Positions 45,254 to 57,579 of a stretch of 64,000 nt of DNA are shown one piece after another. Source of the stretch: Climacium dendroides. Its lineage: Eukaryota > Streptophyta > Bryopsida > Hypnales > Climaciaceae. The notes under the pieces are model-generated. The model searched no databases. It saw only the letters and a program-made list of their open reading frames with translations, and was not told the origin of the DNA. Made by a program: the position numbers and the translations under genes. Each line of letters begins with the position of its first letter. The stretch's first letter is position 1. Location: NCBI GenBank assembly GCA_950106755.1, contig OX467092.1, forward strand, positions 2,542,001-2,606,000. The letters are read 5' to 3'.

Positions 45254-48200
45254 CTACATTGCTTCATCTGATGTCTCAAACACTCGCGCAGATGTTTCTA
45301 CCAAGGTTTCTGCTTCCCTAGCAATTGCTTCAATATCTTCATGCACGTTCGATAATGCAATTGGACTCAGTGGCGGCGGAGAAGCATATTGCAATGCTCT
45401 ATCTACCATAGCGCTTGCCATTGGTGTTGACACTCCCTCTGATAAAGTTGGCAATGCAGTAGACATTTCCAAAATGGAACAAACTCGTTCATAAGAATAT
45501 TGCCCCTTGTCACCAATCCGAATATATCGTATGTGTTCCTTATCATAAAAATATCCATCTTCATCTGGAAACAAACTCATGGACTCTAGAAAGTTGTACG
45601 ATGGTAATGTTGACATAGGTTCCGCTGTAGATGGTGTACCTCTAATTTCTCCCATGCCAGTTTGAATGCCTTCAAATTTTGCACTCTCGACATCATTAGA
45701 ATTTCCCACTGGTGCATAAGTAGGGTCTGCTTCCAATTCAAGCAAGTCTGCTTCATCCCCATGGGCATCGCTTTCAACATCGGTATCGCCAAATCCCAAA
45801 CTTCTACCACCACTAGGTAAATCGTCTGACTGTGTTTTTTCTGAATCACTCCCACCATTATTTGAAGACGAAGCTCTTGAATCAATTGCTACTTCTTTTC
45901 CCTTTCGTTTCTCTCGTTGAATCACTTCAAATCTGTCTTCATCATCTGATGAATCACTTGATGATTGCACTACCCTTCCAAGCCTCCTACGTGGTATTGT
46001 TGCATTTGTTTCTGAAGGCATATGAGTAGGTGATCGGTCATCTGCAGTACACAACGGTGAAGATACATGCTCGGTTGCTGTTCTCTCACTGTTCACCATC
46101 ACCATTTTATTTCCATACATCACTTGTAACGTATTATACAAAAATTGAGTACAAGACGTTTCGCCTTCCATAATGACAATTTCATCGCCTTGAAAACCTA
46201 TCTCCAAAATCCCTGGTACAGCCATTGTAATGCCTAATGAGACAAGTCCCCATTTTCGTAGCATATACATCTGCACCATCCTCTTCAATTCCATTGGTGA
46301 CCTCTCTAGCTTGTCCTCTGTTCGTGGTGATACTTCTGTACTCCAAGAGTCTTGGAAAACCACATCTAGTGAGTTTGTGGTCCTACTAAGGTTTTCCATA
46401 ATCCCAGATTCCCTGGGATACTTCATGATGATGGCAATGCCCCCCACTAGTTGCACACTACATAGAAGTTTTTCACCATGCCGTAGATCATGGACATACG
46501 AATGAATAGTTTCTTGTTTAAAAATCCAGAAGCCTTGCAAGCAATGCACACTTTCAGGCAAGGCCAACTTTGATTGCATTGCTTCGTCAAAATATACGCC
46601 CAGTGGAAATAGAAAGATGACATTTCATCGTAAGACTAACGCCATCCACTTTTCAATTTGTTGCATAACCTTGTTGTAGTCTTCGTCTGACCATTTCTCA
46701 TCGACACCTTTTGAACCTCCACGTCTACAATCAAAGATCCATAAACACGGTTTACCAAGTTCAACATATTCATCCTCAAAGAATCCTCCCTTACACCTCA
46801 CATGAATTAATGCATCTTCTTCTTTCTCTTCGACCCCTGACAATACAACTTGCCAATCCCATCGCGCATTGGACACATCACCTACATCTCGATCATAGCC
46901 CGTGTAACCTTTTCGACCCGCTCTGATATCAGTAAAGTGCTGCTTTACAAATGGTGGGACTAAATTCCCGAAACTGTTAAGTGAATTAACAGTCTTCACT
47001 GTAGGTGAACTCCACAATGTCTTTGTTGAAACATTCAATGTTTTTCCCATCAATGAAAATTGCCTTCCATTTTCACCTCCATACTTCCTTGCATCAATAG
47101 CGAAGAACTCATCCATAGACAAAGGATTCTCATCTCCTACTTGAATCATTAAATAACGAACTTGATTTCTTACCGCATCCTTTCTTTGCAAATGCTCCAC
47201 CGCATATGCTACAGTACCTTTGGGAGGATTTGTAGATGTTGTATGATCAAAGTAATATTGTTGTTGACCTCGCTTCCCGTTCACGACATCCTTGGCTCCC
47301 ATTTTTTGCACGATCCGTACATAAGTTTCTTTTGAAACTCTAGTCAAAGGCCTCAACCATGTCTTCTCCATCCTCTTCCTTTTGGGGTTTGCATCCACTG
47401 TAACATCAAGATTTCGCTCTTTTGCCATCTTCTTCCATTTATCCTTTGACTTCTTACTAAAAAATAATTTCCCTTCCTCATAATCTTTGCACACCTTCAA
47501 GATTGCTTCGTATGACTCCTCATCTTCATTCCAGGCATGTCGTGTGTAGTCAATCATTCTCTTTGACAACTCTTCAAGAGAAATATTTTTTGGTAAATTC
47601 TGGCTCCAATGCAATGCACTTGTTGCCATTGTTAATGCTTTTGCTCTATAAGCATCATCGATTCGTGAAGCAACATTAGGACTCCCACAAGCTTTCCAAA
47701 TGTCACGAAGCTTCACTATATTTTCATAGTACGTACTGAAAAACGTACGGTCAAACTCTCTTGCATTGATTCTAACTGATGCTTCAATATAAAACTGTGG
47801 ATTATTGTATACCACAAACTTTGCTTTTCGCCTTGCAAAATATTTCTTGTATTGTTCATCTGACATTTTCCCCTCCATATTCTCCTTCTGGGCTTTCCTA
47901 CAAGCAGCTACAATATGCTGCCCATCCACAGGCTCCCACACAATATTACGTTGCAGCCATTGGGTTCTCATTGCATTCATTGACATGCTTGAATTCTCAG
48001 GATTGTGCTTCACAAAAGCAGACTTGAATTCTTCAGTTGTACCTTCATGGCTGAAAGAAACCTCCACCAATTCTTTCTCTCTATTCTCATTGTTAGATTC
48101 ATAGATATATGCAATTGGACGAAGCGTAATTGCACTAATGCCATCTGTTTCTGATCCCTACAAACGCTCGTACATTTCATCTGCCCTCCAATCCATGAGC

Positions 48201-49651
48201 ACTCTATGGTTCGTCTCAACATTCACTACACTTCGGATACCATCGATATTTGCAAGAAACTTAACGTCGTATCCCCATATATATCCATCTTTATATTGAA
48301 TCTCAGTCGGAAAAATCACTGCTGCTTTTTGGGTATTCTTCACCAATACACTTCTCGGTAACTGCTCAGGCTCCCCTTCTGAAGAATCTTCATCATCAAG
48401 AACAATTTCGCCGTCATTGCCTTGTGGAGGAGGTCCTTCCATGGCTACTCTTCGACGATGTCTTTGAATGGTAGAACGAATGCGAGTGTTTTGCCCTTCT
48501 TGTGACCTTGTTTCCATTGTTTCATGCTGTCCTTGTTCTTCAGCAATGTCTTCTTCTTCAAAACGATGTTCTCCTATAATTTCACCACGTCCTTGACCAA
48601 CACTTCGTCTTCCACGAAGACCTCGTCCTCTACCAACACCTTGTCCTCTAACTATAGTAGATCTTGTACCTCTTTCTCTTGACAAAACAACATGTGACCT
48701 ATATGTACGACTTCCGGGGCCAACTCGTGGAGGCCTTGATCCAGATCCAATCTCAGTTACTGTCGGTTCAGCTCCAACTCCAACTGCATTCTATAGTTGT
48801 GAAGAAAACATGTCTTCATGTGCTGTAGTAGTTTCGGGTGCACGATTTTCAGATTCATATGATTCTCTAGCAACATCCATGTTTTCTGATGAAGGTATAA
48901 TTGGCGCACTTCCTTGTATTGCAGCTTCCTCGTGTTGTTGCAATTCACTCTCTCCTAGATGTTGAAGTACATCATCTGTTCCTGCCGATAGAAGACGTTG
49001 ACGATGTGCCCTTTGTCTCCCGGATATACCTCCTTCATCCACATCCACTGCATTTTCAACTTCAATAGCCGCACGTTTCCGATTTCGTTCTACTGGAGGA
49101 ATCCAATTCTCTTTTAAAGGAGCTGCAAGAAGTCGATACACTTCATCAACGTCCTCTGTTTCTGTAGGAAGAGTACGTTCTTCTGCTGCAATAGGATCAT
49201 TGTTTCGAAGGTCTTCATAGCTTCGAATCTCCATGTACCGAGCACGTGCTACAAACTGTTCTTCAAGAGTTGATTCCTTTAATTTTTGAACACGTATCTC
49301 TCTTTGTTTCTTTACTTCTTCAGGCATAGTCCTCCAAAATTTCACGAGTGTCTTCAAGCCATGCATAGGAGACAATACTAGAAGAACCTCAGTTGGAATT
49401 GGTGAGAGCATGAGTTTCTTTCTCAATTTGTATTTCTCTAGTGCCGATTCCATGTTGCTCACAGACACTGTCAATCCTCCATCAGTGGTTCCTGCGAGGC
49501 TTTCAATTACTCCATATGAAGTACCCAAAGCAACCCAATACCGCCCTTCTTCAACTGGAAAATATGTGATCCACAAAGTGCACTTCTCGAAATTGTTTGC
49601 TACGATCCACCAACCATGCTCCAACCACTTCGCATGAACTTTAGGTGCCAT
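45254..49651 (-). pseudogene. Giant intronless frame, 1,466 codons, unknown family, three in-frame stops
   Basis: One frame runs from the ATG at 49651 (MAPKVHAKWLEHGWW) to TAG 45254-45256. It is broken by TAG 48791-48793 (codon 287), TAG 48158-48160 (codon 498) and TGA 46625-46627 (codon 1009), with no frameshift in 4.4 kb. Parts: an aromatic N-terminal domain (ANNFEKCTLWITYFPVEEGRYW); a charged region; an Arg/Gly tract (GVGRGRGLRGRRSVGQGRG, about 339-357); a domain with LRPIAYIYES and then WEPVDGQHIVAACRKA (DGQH at 576-579); a lysine-rich part; a domain with GFFEDEYVELGKPCLWIFDC; and a C-terminal half with an acidic, serine-rich linker. LRPI then DGQH spacing recalls ParB/Srx-like nuclease folds, but that is a motif-level guess. 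No transposase, reverse transcriptase or helicase motifs are seen. Could be an undescribed mobile element's protein or a decayed host gene. Confidence 0.65.
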
Positions 49652-51215
49652 AATGTCTTCCAAAACAAAATTAATGTTAAAAAAGTGACAAAGTCTTCAG
49701 TAGTCTCAAAAATAATACCACGCTTCTAAAATAGGAACAACTATTGTTGCAAAATTATAAGTCAGCTATAATGAGTACTAGCATTGTACATACACTACAT
49801 TTGTGTTAACAACTACAAATACCACGTGTCCAGAACCCGGATTTCTTTAATCAAATCCATCCCTAATTAGATAATTAAAAAACTATTCCATTTTCTCATG
49901 CTATATAGAAATAAGGTATTATCACTATTAATTCTAAGAATTCACAAAATAAAAGAAAATGTATTCTACAAAATAATAATATAAAAAAACTTGTACATGA
50001 AGTTATAAATATATACTAACATAAACAAATACGATGTTGTCTTCATATACTATTTTTCAAACCAACATGTCAATAGAAACCTACTATTACTATAGAACTT
50101 ACATACATAATGTTTTTTTCCGACCACCTGTTGACACTATTAAAAATTAGAGCACTTTCAGTTTGGACCTTATAAATTTTATTCAATACATGCCTTCAAA
50201 TTGCAAATAACCATGCACATCATGCATACTTGTTCTAGTACTCTAATGTAACATGCATTTAATAGTAATCAATTGCATTGAACATCCACTTCTTACATGG
50301 TATTGCATTAGAATGTTCCTGCATATGATAGGCACAACATATGACCTCACTTAAAAAAACTACTTCTTTCTGTATGACAACATTCTGTCTGAAATACAGA
50401 ATTCTAACTACAAATTTTGAATTCCTCAAAACAGTTGAAGTAATTTCTGGCAATTCAGTTCTTTCTATACTTCATATGCTACAACCACGTCACTATTTGA
50501 TTTAGTGTACTTTCATTTCATTCTAACAGTACTACCATTCATTGAAATTTATGTTCACACTTATACACGCTTCTTCCTTACAACATTACTTTCTGTGCCA
50601 ATTACAACTTCCCTTTCCAATTTATATTGAAACATTTTTAACTACATTTCTAAACATAAGAAATATTAGTGACATTGTGCTTGTAGACATTCTTAAAACC
50701 TATGACATATATTATGTACATCTTTCTTCAAATCTTTTGAATTATGAAAGAAGATGATCATTTGGAACAGAAACATCGTGTTCTAACTATTGTAAGAGTT
50801 TTTATGTTCTAACAAACATGAACTCCTGCTTGTAAATACAATGATTCTACTATCATATATGCACAATGCTAAAATTCACAACATTTTCTACAACAGAATT
50901 GAAAATGAAATGGAAAAAAATGGAGGTTCATGAGATACCTTCCGTAGATGCAATCCACGTTGTTGATTTTAAAAATTCAAAACTTGCTGAATGTGATCTT
51001 TGTCCTTTTCTTTTGTTCAGATATTTTTACAAAAAATATCTGAACTACTACACTTCTTGGACTTCAATGTCCTTCCATGCAATTCACTTAAGAAGTGCAC
51101 GATTCACCACCAAAAAACCTTCACACAACATAACAATATTTTATTCCTAAACATCTGAAGACCAATGCATGAAGTAACAATAATGTCAATGTAATTTAGT
51201 TTTATGCAGTTTTAA
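49652..51215. other. AT-rich 5' flank of the giant frame
   Basis: No gene is recognisable, and I found no terminal inverted repeat pairing with the 45.2-kb side. It may hold the promoter of the giant frame. Confidence 0.45.
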
Positions 51216-52378
51216 CACTAGTAGAAAAATATAGTGACCAAATTAACAAAAATCAACAGAAAAGTGTTGATTTTTTTTGTTAATTTGGACGTGTTAATTT
51301 GGGCACTTTTGAACAGAAAAGTATTGATTTTTGAACAAAAATGTGTTATTTAAGAACAAAAAAGTGTTGAATTTCTAACAAAAAAGTGTTGTTTTAGAAC
51401 AAAAAAGTGTTAATTTTTTTGTTAATTTGGTCACATTATTTTTTTAAATTATTTTTTTTGAAAAGAAATGAATAAAAGGTGACACATGGCAATGCCACGT
51501 AGGCACCCCCCAACTATCCACATGGCATACCACACAAGCTACTAGAATGCCACGTGGACAACCCGAATGCCACATTGGCAATTCACATGGCAAACGTTGC
51601 CATCAAGGTTTGAACCTTGAACCTCATGGTTGAGGCCCAAGACTCAAACCAATGCACCACTTATACATATGCATGTTTAAAGTGTATATAAAATCTTATT
51701 TGTTTAGTTTTTCATTTTTTTCCCATTGTTTTTTAAAGTCAGCGTACTTCAGGGCTGGTTTTGACTTAGTAAATGACCTTTTTTCAAGAAACTTTGAACT
51801 AATAAAAGTTGGAAAATCAAGCCAACTTTCACCTCCAACAATCCGTTTGAGATTTCGATCCTCCAATCAAAAGTTATGGACAAAAATCAGAGAGGGGTTT
51901 TAAAAATGTAAAAAAAATGATTCATTTTCACCCCTCTCTGATTTTTGTCCATAACTTTTGATTGGAGGATCGAAATCTCAAACGGATTGTTGGAGGTGAA
52001 AGTTGGCTTGATTTTCCAACTTTTATTAGTTCAAAGTTTCTTGAAAAAAGGTCATTTATTAAGTCAAAACCGGCCCTGAAGTATGCTGACTTTAAGAAAT
52101 ACCAAATTGTTAATGTTTAGTTTTTAAAAAAATCTACATTGTACAATTAAAGATTCCAAGAGATTCCAAGAGATTCCAAAAGATTCCAAAAAGATTCTAA
52201 AAGATTTAACAAAATTTTGTTGATTTTAGTTACACTATCCAAATCAACAAAAATAATGTGACCATTTTGTTAATTTGGGCAAAATCAACAAAAATTTGTG
52301 AAAATGGACAATACAGTACCCAAGTTAACAGAAAATTGTTGATTGTTTGTTGATTTGGTCACTGATTTTCTACTAGTG
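51216..52378. mobile_element. 1.2-kb non-autonomous CACTA element, copy 2
   Basis: Termini are CACTAGTAGAAAAATATAG and GATTTTCTACTAGTG, with target duplication TAA (51213-51215 and 52379-52381). It is nearly identical to 33803-34997 apart from about 37 extra bases near 51542-51580 (a tandem of ATGCCACRTGG-like units) and fewer ATTCCAAG repeats near 52150-52195. The internal palindrome is at 51736-52096. The high identity implies recent activity. Confidence 0.92.
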
Positions 52379-52649
52379 TAATTTTACTAAACATATGCAT
52401 AGCCACATATAAAAGGGGTAGAACCCATTGTAGCACATTAGGCATAATACTATTTCAGAATTATTTCAAATTACATTTTCAAAAATACACATCTCTCAAG
52501 AAATCTTATTATTTTAGGTTCCATAAGTTATATTCACATCCCCTACATTTGACATTCACTACTGTGCCTGTCCCTTTGCCACTGTTAAAACAAATGTGAA
52601 AATAATTTTTTTATTATGTCAAATCAAAGTAAAAGCGTTAAGATTTAAT

Positions 52650-53070
52650 AACTTTCAAAACGTATGCCATAACACCACAAAATCCAAGCCAATGCACCCC
52701 TCCTAACATAGAGTTTTCCGATGGTGTCTACATTGTGACCAAAATATTAGTAAAAGTAAATTTCAAACTCTACAGTTCATAAAAAATAAAGAACTCAATA
52801 ATTTTCATGCTATACATCTAAACGCCACATAACCAAGCCGGTGCAACCCTACTCTTCGAGGGCTTCCCAACCATACCAAGAACACAAATTTCTGTCCTAT
52901 TTTCCCAATTTTTCCTATTTCTACATTTATCAAAACCACATATAACTAAAAAAATGCATAACTTCCACAACGTCCATAGGAACACAAGAAATCTAAACAG
53001 TGCAACCCTCCTTGCCGAGGGCTTCTTTATATTACGAAGACCGCAAGTAGGGGACGCACGGTGTAGGAGA
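52650..53070. repeat. Degenerate ~150-bp tandem repeat, about three units
   Basis: Three successive segments share CATAACNTYCA, then AGTGCAACCCTCCT / GGTGCAACCCTACT / CAATGCACCCCTCCT, then GAGGGCTTC or a decayed version. Units begin near 52650, 52800 and 52950. There is no coding signal. Confidence 0.55.
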
Positions 53071-56000
53071 TTTCAACGTGACAAAAAATACTTAGAAACA
53101 AACAAAACAAACAGCCAGTCTTTAGGTGTAGATTAGTAGTAGTACTCAAAGCGTATGAAGATTGGAGTACACAAACTTTCTATAAGTTTTCAGTACAAAA
53201 ATCATGTATTGGCATATTTCAAAAACTATTGAAAAAATCAAATACTAGTTCTTCAAATAGTGTGTTATTGGAATACAAAAAGAGTTCAAGATATCAAATA
53301 ATAGTTCTTTTGGCCCTCCTAAGTTTCAAACATTTTGTAATCTCAAAAGATGTCCTACAAATTGGAGGTCCAATTAGGATTCAACAAATTCTTCAAATTA
53401 TAACATACTTATGAAAAATTGAATTTTAAAACACATAGTGCAATCGACTTATGAGAAATTTAGTTTCATGTCAATCTTGACGTTCACTACGAAGTTTCTC
53501 TATGTGATTTTCTTAACAAACATTATAAAACTATACTACACACAAAAGTTCATTAACTAAATTCTTATTATAAGTCATGTATGTGGTTTCCAACTACTTC
53601 AAACATTCTGAATCAGTAGACTATGTACATAGTACTGAATTTCATTAAAGTTTCATAACACTACAACATGCGCTTTAGAAGTTTTCTTCTAGTTTCTATA
53701 TATGTTGATCAATTATAATCTCTCTGTTCCCAAAAAATTAATGAGAGGACAAACACTTTGTATTCAATGAAAGAATGAATAGCAAGGTATATGAAATGTA
53801 TTCATTATTAGACTTTAAAAAACAAATAGTGCCCCTAGTTCTACATAACCGGGATGCTTTGTGTTTGCACTATATTCATATGTAAACTTCCTTTTAACTA
53901 AAAACTGTACCACTATGCTATAGTTCTACCAGAAGGGAAAAAATTATTTTTCATAATAAAAATTTTAAACATGTCTTGAGGATGAACTCTAAGAATAACA
54001 ACTCACTAATTATTATAGTTTGATTCAATGCATTCATTGTCTTCATATTGTTACAATTGCACTGCACATTCTATACAAAATGAAAAACTAAGTTGCACAT
54101 GAATGATTTTCCACAATCTACTTAATAGTTGATTATATTCATTGGAAACATAACTTCCTTTAGGTTTTCCAATGCTCTGTTCACATGTTTCATCTAAAAA
54201 GGTGATTACCAATAAGTAAAAAAGGTGAATGGTTCAAGATGCTAAAACCCATTTGGTATACAGGTTGTCAAAATGTACTCTACAAATTATTTATATCAGT
54301 TGTGAATGTGATTCTTGTTCCAAAAAAAAGTATAATTCAATCTAATTTGAAAAGTAAAAAAAATTAAGAAGTGCAACTCTGAAAGTGAGCTTTGTAATGG
54401 ACCACCTTCCACAATATCTTCAATATATAAATCATAAAGAATGATTTTGAAAGTTGAATTCATGATGCTAAAACAAAACTTATAAAAACATATTCTTTAT
54501 TCTTAAAAATGAAGCACATAGATATTTGGTTACGTTCCACTTAATTTAAGTAGATGTCAAAATAAACATTTTATGATTTAGGCTTTTAAAGAATAAACCA
54601 AGAAGCTCAAGTTGTAGACCTCTCCAAAACGAATTATATATTTCTATGAGGTATACATTCCTTCATATCTTGTGTATAAATGTCCACATGGCAAGCTGTT
54701 TAGTACATTTCACCATCATTTATAGTGCCAAAAAGGAAAACACTGAAGAATTGAATAAATTCATAATATTGAATTAGCAAACACGAAAAGAACTGAAACT
54801 TGCGATTTTGCAAATACCCATGTGATAACCAATTATTAATAGTAGAAAGATAATAATTTATGAATGACAACAATTACATTCTTGCTTGTTTTATGAGTAA
54901 TACAAGGTTCTCTAAAGAGTTATCAAACACTAATTTGATTCAAAGCAGGTTCCTAGCTTGTTTGAGAGTTTTTTTCACTTTGTAAAAACATAGTTGGAAT
55001 GTAATATAATACATTCTTATTCCAATTTCATTGATCTTCTCAATTTAGTATTGAAAGTTCACATTTGAAATCATCCGTACTTCAAAATGGAGCATTAAGT
55101 TCTTTATTCTTTGACTAAGTTGAGTGCACTTGCCAAAAAATTTAAATTTCTCATTGCTCAAATAAGATGTAATAAATTCAATGTTTACAAAAAATGCGCT
55201 TGTTATTTTGAAAGTGATAATCCTCATGAACTTCAACTTCCACCTATAGAAAAGTATACTTGTAATGAAGACACCCCTATTGAAAATGCTTACAGTAAAC
55301 AATGTTTTTTAATTATTGTGAAATTCTGCAATAATTCACAATAATTGTCTGAAATCTGAACTCTGAACTCTCTGGTTTCGTCCCTCCAAAAAATGGCCTT
55401 TGTAGTGAAGACAACAGGGGGGACACTGGTCCCCCAAAAAAAATTAGCACGAACACGTGACCTCACAAAAGAGGTGAATGTTGACTGGTTGGTAGATTTT
55501 TTTTTCTAATTTCCATTTTAAGAAATAAATCGTGTTTTTTAGTAACATAAGTGATGGTAAGCCAATTATATCTGTTATTATGCACAAAAAATTGAACCCA
55601 ATCTGAATTTTCATTGTCAAGAGCTTCCTAAACCATAATGTAGCACTATTTTCATCAAAGAAAGTTATTTGGGATTGTCAAAGGAAATAGATTCTTCAAA
55701 TCAATGTAATAGCTAATCCTTATAGAACGCTAGAATACCTTCACTGAAATTTGGTTCTTCTGCAACTTCAGTGTTCGCTTGTTGGAGAGTTAAAGCATGG
55801 CACACAATCATGCTCTATTTTCTTTCTTAACTATCGAATCAGCTGCAGCATACAAAGATAGGAATGTAAGTACAATCTGGATTTTTTAATGATGTCCATT
55901 TCTGACAAAGTCAAAAGTGCAAAGAACATAGGTAACTCGGCTTGACTCTCCCTTCAAATCACTAAACATTTTAAGGATTTACAACAATTTAGTGACACAT

Positions 56001-57579
56001 TGCTACAAGATTGGTAGAGGCACGTCATTGGTGAATTCTAATGAAATTCTTAGGCACCTTGTTCGCTACAATTCACTTCTGTGCATAGTGGAATTGGAAA
56101 CATAGAATTAGGGTCTACTCTCTACTGTAGCAAGTTTATTGGTGAGGCTCTTTGTTTTTTATTGTGCTGTCATCAGTTCCAGGAAACTAAAGCAATTATT
56201 GAAGGGAGTTCATCTTTAGTCATAGAATTCTTGTTCAAATACAATGAACATTCACCCCCACCCCCAATCCAATTACAATAAAATCTTTCTTAATGCATCC
56301 TTACGTAGTGCATAATATGCACTAAGAGAGTTCATAAGTGGTCCCAATTCAAAAGACATATTCATATGGGCACAATAAATTGTAGTCTAGACTTTAGATT
56401 TGCAGTACTAGACTTAAAAGCCAATTGGAGTATCTACATATTCCAAAGAAGGTAGTCATAAACCTATCTTTAAATCATAGGCTAATGGTTTTTAAGAGAA
56501 AAAACGGCTTCAAATCATAGGCTAATGCTTTTGCAGAGGAAAAATGGCTTCATCTACAACTTCCTTGTATACATAGCAATTAATTTCTTCATGTACTCCC
56601 ACTTGTTATTGTCATCAAACTTTTCTCTAATGGGCCCAGTTTTAGTGACTTGTCATCAAAAACTACTGCAAACTCACATTTAAATTAGTTTTCTAATTAA
56701 CTTCATTAATTGCTACCTCTTGAAGTAAGGACACTTCTCTTATTGCATAAACTCAATATTATGCACTACAAAACGTTTTCTTGTAATAAACTAGTAGAAT
56801 TATTTCAAACAACAAACTTGCCACCGTAATGGAAATAAATTAAATTCCATACGCTTTTAGAATGTGAATTATAGTGGAAAGTGAATTGCATTTCAAAAAA
56901 ACTTTGGCTATTAAAAGTACATTAACATTGATTCACCCCCTTGCTCGACCTTAATAAGATTGTTTAACCCCCTTCCTCGGCTTTTCTAAGATTGATTCAA
57001 CCTCTGCTTAGCCTTACTACAGATGCATGATTAGGAAGAATACCCCTGTTTTAGACAATTCAAATAAAAATTCTTGACTCCAAGCAAATAATAAAGGATC
57101 TTCAATCGCAAATATGAATATGAAATTTTCAAATAAAATAAATAAAGTGCAAATAAAATAATTGCAGATTTTGCCCACAAAGGCCAAGCTTGTTGTCAAT
57201 TTGCAGTCCCCCTAGAGTTGTGACTAAATAAATTGACGAAGCGTAATATGTCCATAAAATGAGCTCATTGATGCAAATAACATAGAGGATTTCAAAAATT
57301 TTGCCAATTCAAGATATAAGATAGGGTACGCATACATGAATTATCAAATTTGACATAAGAATGCACGCACTGACTACAGGCTGCATGCACAAAAAATTAA
57401 ACCTTCAACAAGTGGCTTCCTTCTCCCTACAAGTCGGTGATCTACGAAATGACTCGGGCCCATGTCGTCTTGGAGCTCTGGGCAAGTTCAGTCCTTACAG
57501 TCTTAGCTTCTAAAGCAGACTATTTATTAGGATGAACTTGAAAATAAATTTAAGCAAATACGCAAGAAACTTAACGTCA
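53071..57579. other. AT-rich spacer with a few short tandem repeats
   Basis: No gene is seen. Small repeats are present: a 44-bp unit twice at about 56455-56545 (CATAGGCTAATG...GGCTTCA), a 33-bp unit three times at about 56932-57020 (CCTTRMTAAGATTG type), and a C/G-rich palindrome GGGGGACACTGGTCCCCC at 55415-55434. A short tRNA-like stretch lies at 55450-55495 on the minus strand. Confidence 0.45.

Noticed and set aside
45586..48104. Plus-strand and alternative-frame open frames across the giant gene
   Set aside because: They overlap the 1,466-codon minus-strand frame and have no domain or codon pattern of their own.
55450..55495. tRNA gene on the minus strand
   Set aside because: An anticodon-arm-like CCTCTTTTGTGAGG and a weak B-box-like stretch are present, but no acceptor stem pairs, so at most it is a tRNA or SINE fragment.
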